Below are positions 1 to 5,373 of a DNA stretch of 5,896 bases, piece by piece. Made by a program: the position numbers and the translations under genes. Numbering within the stretch: position 1 is the stretch's first letter; the number at the start of each line of letters is the position of its first letter. Below the pieces are notes generated by a model. The model saw only the letters and a list, made by a program, of their open reading frames with translations, searched no databases and was not told where the DNA came from. Source of the stretch: Candidatus Fermentibacteraceae bacterium (lineage in GTDB: Bacteria; Fermentibacterota; Fermentibacteria; Fermentibacterales; JCC-6); the NCBI GenBank assembly GCA_029932015.1, contig JAOZQW010000149.1:1-5896 (forward strand), in the 5' to 3' direction.

Positions 1-818
1 TGTTGGATCAAAACCAATATATCGAAACCACCAAGATCCATAGCGTAGCGGGTCTCCTGGAGGATGGAATGCTAACCCAGACCAGACCTTTCAGGGCACC
101 GCATCATACGGTTTCAGATGCGGGACTGATCGGAGGAGGTTCCGTACCATCACCGGGAGAGGTCAGTCTTGCCCACAATGGTGTACTGTTTCTTGACGAA
201 CTGCCCGAGTTCCGAAGGAATGTGCTCGAGGTCCTCAGGCAACCGCTGGAAGATGGTTCTGTCACCATAACCAGGGCTACTTCAAGCATGACGTTCCCGG
301 CTAGATTCACACTCGCTGCCGCCATGAACCCCTGTCCATGCGGCTTCTTCACGGATCCAGCTCGCTCATGCGCCTGTACGGGTCCACAGATACAGAGGTA
401 TCTGCATCGCATATCCGGTCCACTGCTGGACAGAATAGACATTCATGTGGATGTCGCTCCTGTGAAGTACGGAGAACTGGCCAGCGAGCTTCCGACGGGA
501 GACCCCTCGCGGGTAATTAGAGATAGAGTCATCGCAGCAAGGGAGAGACAGGCTGTCAGATTCGCGAAATCACCCGGACTGTTCAGCAACTCGGGGATGT
601 CATCCTCAATGGTGCGCAGGCTCTGCCCGCTGGATACTGCGGCCGCATCGCTCCTGAAGAGCGCTATGGAGAGCTGCAGTCTTTCGGCAAGAGCATACGA
701 TAGAATAATCAAGGTCTCCAGAACCGTGGCCGACCTTGCCGGGGCAGGTTCCATCAGTGAGGAGCATGTAGCAGAAGCCGTTCAGTACCGATCTCTCGAC
801 AGGGATTACTGGCTCTAA
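1..818 (+). CDS. comM: ComM/YifB family AAA+ ATPase (Mg-chelatase-like), C-terminal part
   Basis: The reading frame is open from the window edge, so the gene starts upstream; the TTG at base 3 is an internal Leu codon rather than the start. About 271 residues are visible, against roughly 500 for a full family member, so the N-terminal Lon-like domain and the Walker A motif are missing. Counting from base 3, I see IETTKIHSVAG (7-17), the family motif FRAPHHT (30-36), Walker B VLFLDEL (61-67), the Cys-containing NPCPCG motif (109-114) followed by CACTGP, and RISGPLLDRIDIHV (136-149) with the likely arginine finger. The C-terminal helical domain (SARAYDRIIKVSRTVADL) is intact and ends in TAA. 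ComM is a hexameric helicase that promotes branch migration during natural transformation in Vibrio and Haemophilus. YifB homologues are also widespread in bacteria not known to be competent, so the DNA-uptake role is not certain here. A strong terminator follows. Confidence 0.95.
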   Translation, partial: LDQNQYIETTKIHSVAGLLEDGMLTQTRPFRAPHHTVSDAGLIGGGSVPSPGEVSLAHNGVLFLDELPEFRRNVLEVLRQPLEDGSVTITRATSSMTFPARFTLAAAMNPCPCGFFTDPARSCACTGPQIQRYLHRISGPLLDRIDIHVDVAPVKYGELASELPTGDPSRVIRDRVIAARERQAVRFAKSPGLFSNSGMSSSMVRRLCPLDTAAASLLKSAMESCSLSARAYDRIIKVSRTVADLAGAGSISEEHVAEAVQYRSLDRDYWL

Positions 819-889
819 CTTATTTTCAAATGCCTTCGATTGCTTCAAATGCTTATAGTTGATACACTCAGATAATCCGCCAAACTCTC

Positions 890-944
890 AGGCCGGGCCT
901 CAATTCTTCAATAATCGAAGAAATGAGGCCCGGCCTCAGTTTTT
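890..944 (+). terminator. Rho-independent terminator after comM, between convergent genes
   Basis: Bases 890-909 pair with 917-936: a 20-bp stem with a single mismatch around a 7-base loop, with a GC-rich base (AGGCCGGGCCT / AGGCCCGGCCT). A run of five T follows at 940-944 on the + strand. This is a textbook intrinsic terminator for transcription leaving comM. The right arm ends at 936, the last base of the stop codon of the facing permease gene, and the T-run lies inside that gene's last codons. Read on the - strand the same hairpin is followed only by AGAGTTT, so it would be a weaker terminator for the metal operon. Confidence 0.9.
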
Positions 945-1733
945 AACTATGTGTGAAATGAAGTAGAGTGCTCCCGCCAGCAGTATGATCACCGCGCCGG
1001 GAGGAAGGTCCAGCACATATGCAAGCGCAAGTCCTCCGAGACTCAGTGCAAGTGCGAGGATGGATGACAGGATCATCATTCTTCGCAGACCCTTTGTGAA
1101 CATCCTTGCTACTGCTGCCGGAATGGTCATAAGCGCCATGACCATAATAAGACCGGATATCTTCATGAGCATCACTATCACGAGCGCAGTCAGAGCCAGG
1201 AACACACTTCTTATCAGTGCTGTGCGCACACCTCTGATGCGACTGAACTCGCTGTCATATGAAACTGCTGTCAGCTCCTTGAAGAGACCGCCGACAAGAA
1301 GAAGTACCAGGAGGTCCAGCGATCCAGCCAGTACTAGATCTGTTCTGGAAACAGTGAGAAGGCTGCCGAAGAGCCAGCTCATAAGATCCGGCGCATAACC
1401 TCCCCTAAGCCTTACGAAGATGAGTCCTGCCGCCATTCCGGTAGCCCAGAAAGCAGCCATTGCCGTGTCAGGATATTCTCGTCTGGTTCCTGATGATATG
1501 GCTCCTACTCCCAGGGCTGTTCCCATGCTCACCAATACCGCTCCGGCCATTGGCGGCATTCCCAGCAGATATGCCAGTCCGAGACCACCGAAGGAAGCAT
1601 GTGCGACTGCTCCGGTCAGGGTGGACATCCTGTTCACGACCACCAGTGTGCCAATGACACCGCAGGCAATGGCGCTCAGGATCGAGGCGACCACGGCATT
1701 CTGCATCCATGCATAAGAGAGTGCTTCGATCAT
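936..1733 (-). CDS. znuB: Metal (Zn/Mn) ABC transporter permease, ZnuB/ABC-3 family
   Basis: This 265-residue integral membrane protein forms the channel of an ABC importer for Zn(II) or Mn(II) in the cytoplasmic membrane. It has the ABC-3 family signature GAVAHASFGGLGLAYLLG (41-58), the loop LMSWLFGSLLTV (117-128) and the conserved late segment ISGLIMVMALMTIPAAVAR (192-210). Hydrophobic segments lie near 12-33, 44-80, 91-108, 118-128, 132-150, 172-190, 192-210, 220-240 and 243-262, in keeping with the family's seven to nine helices and usual length of about 260-290 residues. The ATG at 1733 overlaps the stop codon of the ATPase gene in an ATGA motif and is preceded by GGGGGTGAAC, a usable ribosome binding site. 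It is the last gene of the operon, and its stop codon touches the shared terminator. Sequence alone does not separate zinc from manganese; the name follows the operon context. Confidence 0.92.
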   Translation of the reverse strand: MIEALSYAWMQNAVVASILSAIACGVIGTLVVVNRMSTLTGAVAHASFGGLGLAYLLGMPPMAGAVLVSMGTALGVGAISSGTRREYPDTAMAAFWATGMAAGLIFVRLRGGYAPDLMSWLFGSLLTVSRTDLVLAGSLDLLVLLLVGGLFKELTAVSYDSEFSRIRGVRTALIRSVFLALTALVIVMLMKISGLIMVMALMTIPAAVARMFTKGLRRMMILSSILALALSLGGLALAYVLDLPPGAVIILLAGALYFISHIVKN

Positions 1734-2506
1734 GGTTCACCCCCGGAATCTCCGCTGCCTTCGGCGCTGCCGATCACTCTGTGCGGTACACCATGCGTCA
1801 CCAGCTCGAAGGGGCACCCGTACGCCCTGGCCACAGCTTCTGCGGGGAGAGTCTCACCGTGGCTCACGAGTACTCTGTTTATGCAGGCTATCGTCCTTAC
1901 GTATGAGGAAACAGCGCCCACATCGTGCGTGACGAGGACTATTGTGAGTTTTTTATTGAGCAGAGCCAAAAGGTTGAAAAAGCTTTCCTGGGTCTTCTGA
2001 TCGACACTTGCCGCAGGTTCGTCCAGAAGGAGGAGATCCGGCTCTCCAGCCAGCGCCCTGGCAATGAGTACCCTCTGACGCTGTCCTCCCGACAGGTTAT
2101 CCATCGGCTCAGCTGCGAGATCGGCGACCCCCAGCAAATGCAGATTATGGATAGCTGCCAGCCGGTCTGCCGGAGTATATCTCCTCCACATTCCTCTCAG
2201 CCCAAGTCTGCCCATGAGAGCGACTTCCATGACCGTTACGGGGAAAGTAGCCCCCGGGATCATCTGCGGAACGTATCCGATCCTGCCTGTCTCATCCCCC
2301 GGAGATCTCCCGAATACTCTGACAGTACCTGACATTGGCCGGATAAGACCCAGTATGACTTTCAGGAGAGTGGTCTTTCCACCTCCATTCGGTCCTATCA
2401 GTGCAAGGAAATCGCCCGGCATGATTTCGAGGTCGATATCCTTGAGAACCGGATGACCCGGCCTGTAACCGGCAGAGAGTCCGGAGATCTTCACCGGCAG
2501 GATCAT
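1730..2506 (-). CDS. znuC: Metal (Zn/Mn) ABC transporter ATP-binding protein, ZnuC-like
   Basis: This 258-residue cytoplasmic ATPase powers the importer by pairing with the permease. All nucleotide-binding motifs are intact: Walker A GPNGGGKTT (38-46), Q-loop VPQ (79-81), signature LSGGQRQ (138-144), Walker B LLLLDEP (158-164), D-loop SVDQ (167-170) and H-loop His194. The C-terminal CPFELVTHGVPHRVI (231-245) is typical of metal-type ABC ATPases. The frame is open 17 codons further upstream, to base 2557, but I chose the ATG at 2506. It makes an ATGA overlap with the binding-protein stop codon, is preceded by GGAAGGAACGGA, and gives the standard N-terminus VKISGLSAGY. The longer form would add residues that lie inside the upstream gene and have no family counterpart. 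Translation is probably coupled to the genes on both sides. Confidence 0.94.
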   Translation of the reverse strand: MILPVKISGLSAGYRPGHPVLKDIDLEIMPGDFLALIGPNGGGKTTLLKVILGLIRPMSGTVRVFGRSPGDETGRIGYVPQMIPGATFPVTVMEVALMGRLGLRGMWRRYTPADRLAAIHNLHLLGVADLAAEPMDNLSGGQRQRVLIARALAGEPDLLLLDEPAASVDQKTQESFFNLLALLNKKLTIVLVTHDVGAVSSYVRTIACINRVLVSHGETLPAEAVARAYGCPFELVTHGVPHRVIGSAEGSGDSGGEP

Positions 2507-3453
2507 TCCGTTCCTTCCATAGCGGAGGCTATGCTCCTGGCTGCCGTCAGAAGGCAATCCTCCCAGTCGCTGCCGAGTGGATCGATCTGGAGCGTTCCGC
2601 CATCTATCTCTGCTGCCAGCACTCCCGCAGAGGAGGCACTGAACTGCGGTGAGATAAAGATCACTCGAATGCTGCGCTCCTCCGCGAGTGAGACGAGTCT
2701 TGCGAGTTGGTCGGGTGATGGTTGGTTCCCGGCCTCCTCTATAGCAACCTGGAGGAGTCCGAACTCATCGGCAAAATAGCCCCATGAGGGATGGAATACA
2801 ATGAAGGAACTCCCCTCCAGCGGGTCCAGCATCGCGTGCAGGGAGATCTGAATCGAGTCTATATCCTCTTCAAAAACTGAAAGGTTACCCGCGTAGATAT
2901 CAGCGTTTTCAGGATCGAGCTCGGATAGCGTTCCTGTGATGGTTGCGGCCTGTGTGCGAACGAGTTCCGGGGAGAGCCAGATATGCGGATCAAGCGAGTC
3001 ATCCGTGCTGTCATGTCCGGTATGTCCGTCGCTGCCGTGCTCCTGCTGGCGGCTGTGCCGAACGATAGGCAGCCTGTTGATGCCGGCGGCAGTGTTCACT
3101 GTATCGAGGTCAGCATTCACGGCTAGGAATCTTGGGATCCATGCGGTCTCGAAAGGTACTCCAATAGTGAACCAGACCACTGCTTCGCTCATTGCAGCCA
3201 TATCAGATGGGGCAGGTTCGTATGTTGCGGGAGTGGCGCCGGGAGGTATCAGGACGATTACCTCGAACCTGTCTCCGGCTATCCTCTCGACGAATTCTTT
3301 CTGCGGTAGAATACTCACAGCCACCAGCGGAGCAGCTGCTCCTGTCGAGCTGGTGCTCGCTCTGTCTCCGCCGCAGGAGATTATGATGAACACAGCGACC
3401 GCCACTGCATGGAGGCCCCATGCTCTCATGTGTTTTTCGAGCAGCTCTTGCAT
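2503..3453 (-). CDS. znuA: Metal (Zn/Mn) ABC transporter substrate-binding lipoprotein, ZnuA-like
   Basis: This predicted cluster A-I solute-binding protein captures metal outside the cytoplasmic membrane and delivers it to the permease. It has 316 residues from the chosen start. The N-terminus carries a hydrophobic stretch AVAVAVFIIISC with lipobox IISC, so Cys27 should be lipidated. A Ser/Thr/Ala linker follows, then VAVSILPQKEFVERIAGD. A His-rich loop (His133, 139, 144, 147), characteristic of zinc-type members, precedes the conserved DPHIWLSP (His157). Later come VFHPSWGYFADEFGL (His221), QVAIEEAGNQPSP, ISPQFS and IDPLGSDW (Asp291). The first expected ligand is absent: PGATPATYEP (71-80) has Ala76 where most homologues have His. 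Start choice: ATG 3453 has a strong GGAGGG just upstream. ATG 3429 (308 residues) forms an ATGA overlap with the regulator stop but has no good binding site. The frame also runs back to 3612, inside the regulator gene, with no family similarity. Confidence 0.9.
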   Translation of the reverse strand: MQELLEKHMRAWGLHAVAVAVFIIISCGGDRASTSSTGAAAPLVAVSILPQKEFVERIAGDRFEVIVLIPPGATPATYEPAPSDMAAMSEAVVWFTIGVPFETAWIPRFLAVNADLDTVNTAAGINRLPIVRHSRQQEHGSDGHTGHDSTDDSLDPHIWLSPELVRTQAATITGTLSELDPENADIYAGNLSVFEEDIDSIQISLHAMLDPLEGSSFIVFHPSWGYFADEFGLLQVAIEEAGNQPSPDQLARLVSLAEERSIRVIFISPQFSASSAGVLAAEIDGGTLQIDPLGSDWEDCLLTAARSIASAMEGTE

Positions 3454-3860
3454 ATTCCCTCCAGTGTAATATCCGCACCATCTATCCTGAAACCGTTCTG
3501 ATCCTGCAGACCGCTGATGATCGCTTCCGGAAGACATAGCTGCACTGGTGTCATGGAGCCGCACAGGTCGCATTTGAAGTGAGCATGATCCGGGTAGTAC
3601 TTTCTGGAGCAACGATATCTCAGGATTCCGCCTGAGGATCTGTACTTCCTTAGAAAGCCGATCATTTCAAGAGAGACGAGACATCTGTGGACAGTTGAGA
3701 TATGCGGTCTTTTCAACCGCACTCTTTCCCGAACCTGCCTTGCCGAGAGACCACAGCCCCCATGAAGGAACATTCTGACGACCTGTGTACGGAAACCGGT
3801 CATCCTGAGGCCCGAAGCCCTGAGTTCTCCGAAGAGTTCTTCTTCACGAATGTGCATCAT
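3426..3860 (-). CDS. Fur-family metalloregulator, probably Zur-like
   Basis: This 144-residue DNA-binding repressor of the Fur family is the first gene of the metal-uptake operon. The N-terminal winged-helix domain covers about residues 5-85, with the recognition helix in HISTVHRCLVSLEMIGFLRK (53-72). The dimerisation domain follows, with the HAHFKCDLCG motif (92-101). Cys97/Cys100 and Cys137/Cys140 form two CxxC pairs expected to hold the structural zinc. His93 and His95 are candidates for the sensing site. Length matches the family (about 130-150). A longer frame begins with GTG at 3908, but that codon lies upstream of the -10 box of the operon's promoter and cannot be on the same transcript. 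Tandem ATG codons at 3860 and 3857 follow GCAGGTAGT, and I chose the first. The usual TVYR motif of the recognition helix reads TVHR. Cotranscription with a zinc-type transporter suggests Zur, but Fur or Mur cannot be excluded from sequence. Confidence 0.88.
   Translation of the reverse strand: MMHIREEELFGELRASGLRMTGFRTQVVRMFLHGGCGLSARQVRERVRLKRPHISTVHRCLVSLEMIGFLRKYRSSGGILRYRCSRKYYPDHAHFKCDLCGSMTPVQLCLPEAIISGLQDQNGFRIDGADITLEGICKSCSKNT
3457..3462 (-). promoter_or_regulatory. Ribosome binding site deciding the znuA start
   Basis: On the - strand GGAGGG sits three bases before the ATG at 3451-3453, inside the end of the regulator gene. It favours this start over the alternative ATG at 3427-3429, whose upstream bases (GCTCGAAAAACAC) lack a Shine-Dalgarno sequence. 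The two starts give the same mature lipoprotein after cleavage at the lipobox. Confidence 0.65.
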
Positions 3861-3871
3861 ACTACCTGCAT

Positions 3872-3896
3872 TTTTCGTTAACGCAAATCCTTTGCG
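3872..3896. promoter_or_regulatory. Overlapping palindromes, probable metalloregulator operator
   Basis: The perfect inverted repeat CGCAAA-TCC-TTTGCG occupies 3882-3896. It overlaps a second near-perfect palindrome, TTTTCGTTAACGCAAA, at 3872-3887, which has one mismatched pair and the perfect core CGTTAACG at 3876-3883. The two share the middle half-site CGCAAA, so there are three TTTGCG-like half-sites in 25 bases. They begin immediately after the -10 box and cover the expected transcription start. A dimeric repressor bound there would block transcription. The regulator encoded just downstream is the obvious candidate, which would give autoregulation and control of the whole uptake operon. 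The symmetry is seen directly; the binding protein is inferred. Confidence 0.65.
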
Positions 3897-3925
3897 ATTA
3901 TACTCCACTCGATAGTGCGGGACAA
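3897..3925 (-). promoter_or_regulatory. Sigma-70-type promoter of the zur-znuACB operon
   Basis: Read on the - strand, TTGTCC (3925-3920, four of six matches to the -35 consensus) is followed by a 17-base spacer and a perfect TATAAT (3902-3897). Transcription should begin near base 3890, leaving a leader of about 30 bases before the regulator's ATG at 3860. The perfect -10 box and the optimal spacing make this one of the better promoters in the window. Confidence 0.75.
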
Positions 3926-3979
3926 CATTGCGGTGCTGGAACGCTCATGGGATTTCTGGGCATATATTATCACTTATAT

Positions 3980-3985
3980 GGAGGT
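3980..3985 (+). promoter_or_regulatory. Ribosome binding site of yggS
   Basis: GGAGGT lies four bases before the ATG at 3990. It fixes that start over the in-frame ATG at 3978, which would put this motif inside the coding sequence, and over the far upstream ATG at 3915, which lies in the promoter region of the divergent operon. Confidence 0.75.
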
Positions 3986-3989
3986 ACCC

Positions 3990-4694
3990 ATGATTCAGAT
4001 TGCCCTTATCAAAGAGAATCTTGCCAGAGCCCGTGAGACCATTCTGGAAGCACTTTATATCTGCGGTCAGCCCGAGAGGGAAGTGCGGATAATGGCAGTA
4101 ACCAAAACCCACCCTCCTGAAGTCGTGCAGGCAGTGCTTGACGCCGGTGCTAAGCTGATCGGCGAGAACAGGGTCAGCGAGGGAGGAAGGAAGATCAAGG
4201 CGGTTGGACGGGATTCAGCCGAGTTTCACATGATTGGCCCCCTGCACACAGGAGAAGTAAGACAGGCAATTCGTGATTTCCATGCGATAGATTCAGTTGA
4301 CAGGCTTATAATTGCGGAAGAGATAGCGCGAAGAACTGTGCAGCAGGGAAAACCTGCTCCTGAGATTCTGCTCGAGGTCAACACATCCGGCGAGGGGACG
4401 AAGTATGGATTTGCTCCAGAACCGGGTCTTCTGGAAGAGATCGTTGGTATACTCAGGGAACTGGGCCTCGATGTTTCAGGTTTTCTTACAGTGGGACCCC
4501 TGGTCTCTGAGACGGCCATTGTCAGAAGGGCTTTCGCGCTGCTCAGGGAGCTCAGGGATACCGTCTCCAGGTCATCCGGACTACCGCTGCATGAGTTGTC
4601 AATGGGGATGAGCGATGATTTTCAACTGGCAGTGATAGAAGGTGCAACAACTGTCAGACTTGGCCGGTACCTGTTCGGCGTAAGGAATCGCTGA
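3990..4694 (+). CDS. yggS: YggS/PLPBP family pyridoxal phosphate homeostasis protein
   Basis: This 234-residue cytoplasmic protein has the alanine-racemase-like TIM-barrel fold. Family members bind PLP without known enzymatic activity and keep the cofactor and amino-acid pools balanced. The PLP lysine is Lys39 in MAVTKTHP (35-42). Other family motifs are LIGENRV (56-62), EILLEVNTSGEGTKYGF (125-141), GFLTVGPLV (164-172) and the phosphate-binding end SMGMSDDFQLAVIEGA...VRLGRYLFGVR (204-232). Length is normal (about 220-240). The usual IGxLQxNK motif reads IGPLHTGE (82-89), a clear departure in a normally conserved segment. The start follows from a strong GGAGGT. It is divergent from the metal operon and lies 144 bases upstream of divIVA; in many Gram-positive bacteria the yggS homologue (ylmE) also lies near divIVA, which suggests a link to cell envelope or division. 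A + strand promoter is not obvious; TATATT at 3963-3968 is a possible -10 without a good -35. Confidence 0.93.
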   Translation: MIQIALIKENLARARETILEALYICGQPEREVRIMAVTKTHPPEVVQAVLDAGAKLIGENRVSEGGRKIKAVGRDSAEFHMIGPLHTGEVRQAIRDFHAIDSVDRLIIAEEIARRTVQQGKPAPEILLEVNTSGEGTKYGFAPEPGLLEEIVGILRELGLDVSGFLTVGPLVSETAIVRRAFALLRELRDTVSRSSGLPLHELSMGMSDDFQLAVIEGATTVRLGRYLFGVRNR

Positions 4695-4743
4695 ATCATA
4701 CTAAGAAGAGAAAACGTCGGTCTTCCTGACCGATAGGAGAGAA

Positions 4744-4771
4744 TTGACTTGCACAATGGCATGGATATTAT
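4744..4771 (+). promoter_or_regulatory. Probable sigma-70-type promoter for divIVA
   Basis: TTGACT (4744-4749, five of six) and TATTAT (4766-4771, five of six) are separated by 16 bases. A start near 4778 would leave a leader of about 60 bases before the TTG start codon at 4839. It would let divIVA and the gene after it be expressed independently of yggS. The rest of the 144-base gap after yggS holds only a short hairpin, TCGGTC-TTCCT-GACCGA (4717-4733), with no T-run after it on this strand. Confidence 0.55.
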
Positions 4772-4828
4772 TCAGAAGAACTATTGTGTCGTTCTGGAGC
4801 AAACGTAAACCAGCATTCGGCAGTGATC

Positions 4829-4832
4829 GGAG
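4829..4832 (+). promoter_or_regulatory. Ribosome binding site supporting the TTG start of divIVA
   Basis: GGAG (within GGAGAAG) ends six bases before the TTG at 4839. It supports this rare start codon, which yields the family's expected N-terminus beginning with ITPLDI. Confidence 0.6.
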
Positions 4833-4838
4833 AAGTCC

Positions 4839-5372
4839 TTGAGAATCACGCCACTTGATATCAGAAGACAGCAGTTCCGGAAAGCTATGCGAGGTTACGA
4901 TCCTCAGGAGGTAGAAGCCTTCCTGGAGATGGTCGCTGCTGCTTGGGAGGAGCAAGGGGACAAGCTGGATCAGGCAGATAAGGAACTATCTGTCCTCCGT
5001 GCAAGGGCTTCCGATTTTGATCGAATGGAGGGAGCTGTCAGGGACGTTCTTGTTCAGCAGCAGCAGAGCGCCGCCAGAGCTCGTGAGGACGCCGGACATG
5101 AAGCCGAACTGATCATCATGGATGCGGAACTCAAGGCCTCTAATCTCTTATCAGAGGCCAGGACCAGGGTGCAGGTTCTTACTGAAACCATCCGTGAACT
5201 CCAGGACCGCAGACTTTCAGTCTTGACCCAGATCAAGTCTTTTCTCGATTCACAGGGCAGGATCCTTGATTCTGAGGAGGAGCGTATCCGTTCCGAGATG
5301 ATCCCCGAGGATGAGAAACTACCTGGCGAAGAGGATGGGGATTCACCTATGCTCGAACTGTCGGAGCTATAA
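4839..5372 (+). CDS. divIVA: DivIVA-domain coiled-coil protein
   Basis: This 177-residue protein starts at TTG. The first 30 residues carry the DivIVA N-terminal signature: MRITPLDIR, then FRKAMRGYDPQEVEAFLEMV (13-32). In DivIVA/GpsB/Wag31 proteins this part forms the membrane- and curvature-binding head. From about 30 to 155 the sequence is charged and Gln/Glu/Arg-rich, with the heptad pattern of a long coiled coil. The last 20 residues are an acidic, disordered-looking tail. The length fits the family (about 150-250). DivIVA proteins mark cell poles or division sites and recruit division, chromosome-segregation or wall-synthesis partners. Their role outside Gram-positive bacteria is poorly defined, so the function is inferred from the domain only. 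A start further downstream would delete the conserved head, so the TTG with its GGAG is preferred. The next gene begins one base after the stop, so the two are very likely cotranscribed. Confidence 0.88.
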   Translation: MRITPLDIRRQQFRKAMRGYDPQEVEAFLEMVAAAWEEQGDKLDQADKELSVLRARASDFDRMEGAVRDVLVQQQQSAARAREDAGHEAELIIMDAELKASNLLSEARTRVQVLTETIRELQDRRLSVLTQIKSFLDSQGRILDSEEERIRSEMIPEDEKLPGEEDGDSPMLELSEL

Positions 5373-5373
5373 T

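Noticed and set aside
819..889. Possible small gene or regulatory RNA in the gap after comM
   Set aside because: The roughly 70 bases contain no start with a ribosome binding site and no clear structure before the terminator stem.
2507..2557. Longer ZnuC-like frame starting at 2557
   Set aside because: The added 17 residues overlap the znuA coding region in another frame and do not match the family N-terminus; the ATG at 2506 has a binding site and an ATGA overlap.
2936..3469. A 177-codon + strand frame opposite znuA
   Set aside because: It is antisense to a clearly conserved gene, with no ribosome binding site and no recognisable domain. It is a shadow of codon bias.
3454..3612. N-terminal extension of the ZnuA-like frame by 53 residues, starting at 3612
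   Set aside because: It lies wholly inside the regulator gene, precedes a complete lipoprotein signal sequence and has no resemblance to the family. A strong ribosome binding site supports the start at 3453.
3861..3908. GTG start at 3908 for the Fur-like regulator
   Set aside because: The codon lies upstream of the TATAAT box, so a transcript from that promoter would not contain it. It has no ribosome binding site, and the extra 16 residues do not look like Fur N-termini.
3963..3970. TATATTAT as the -10 box of a yggS promoter
   Set aside because: There is no acceptable -35 hexamer at 15-19 bases upstream and the resulting leader would be very short. It is possible but not supported enough to annotate.
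3915..3989. Longer YggS frame starting at ATG 3915
   Set aside because: It overlaps the promoter of the divergent operon, has no binding site and adds residues unlike the family; GGAGGT points to ATG 3990.
4717..4733. Hairpin TCGGTC-TTCCT-GACCGA after yggS as a terminator
   Set aside because: The stem is only six pairs and is followed by TAGGAGAG rather than a T-run on the + strand. On the - strand it is followed by CGTTTTC, but no gene on that strand would use it.
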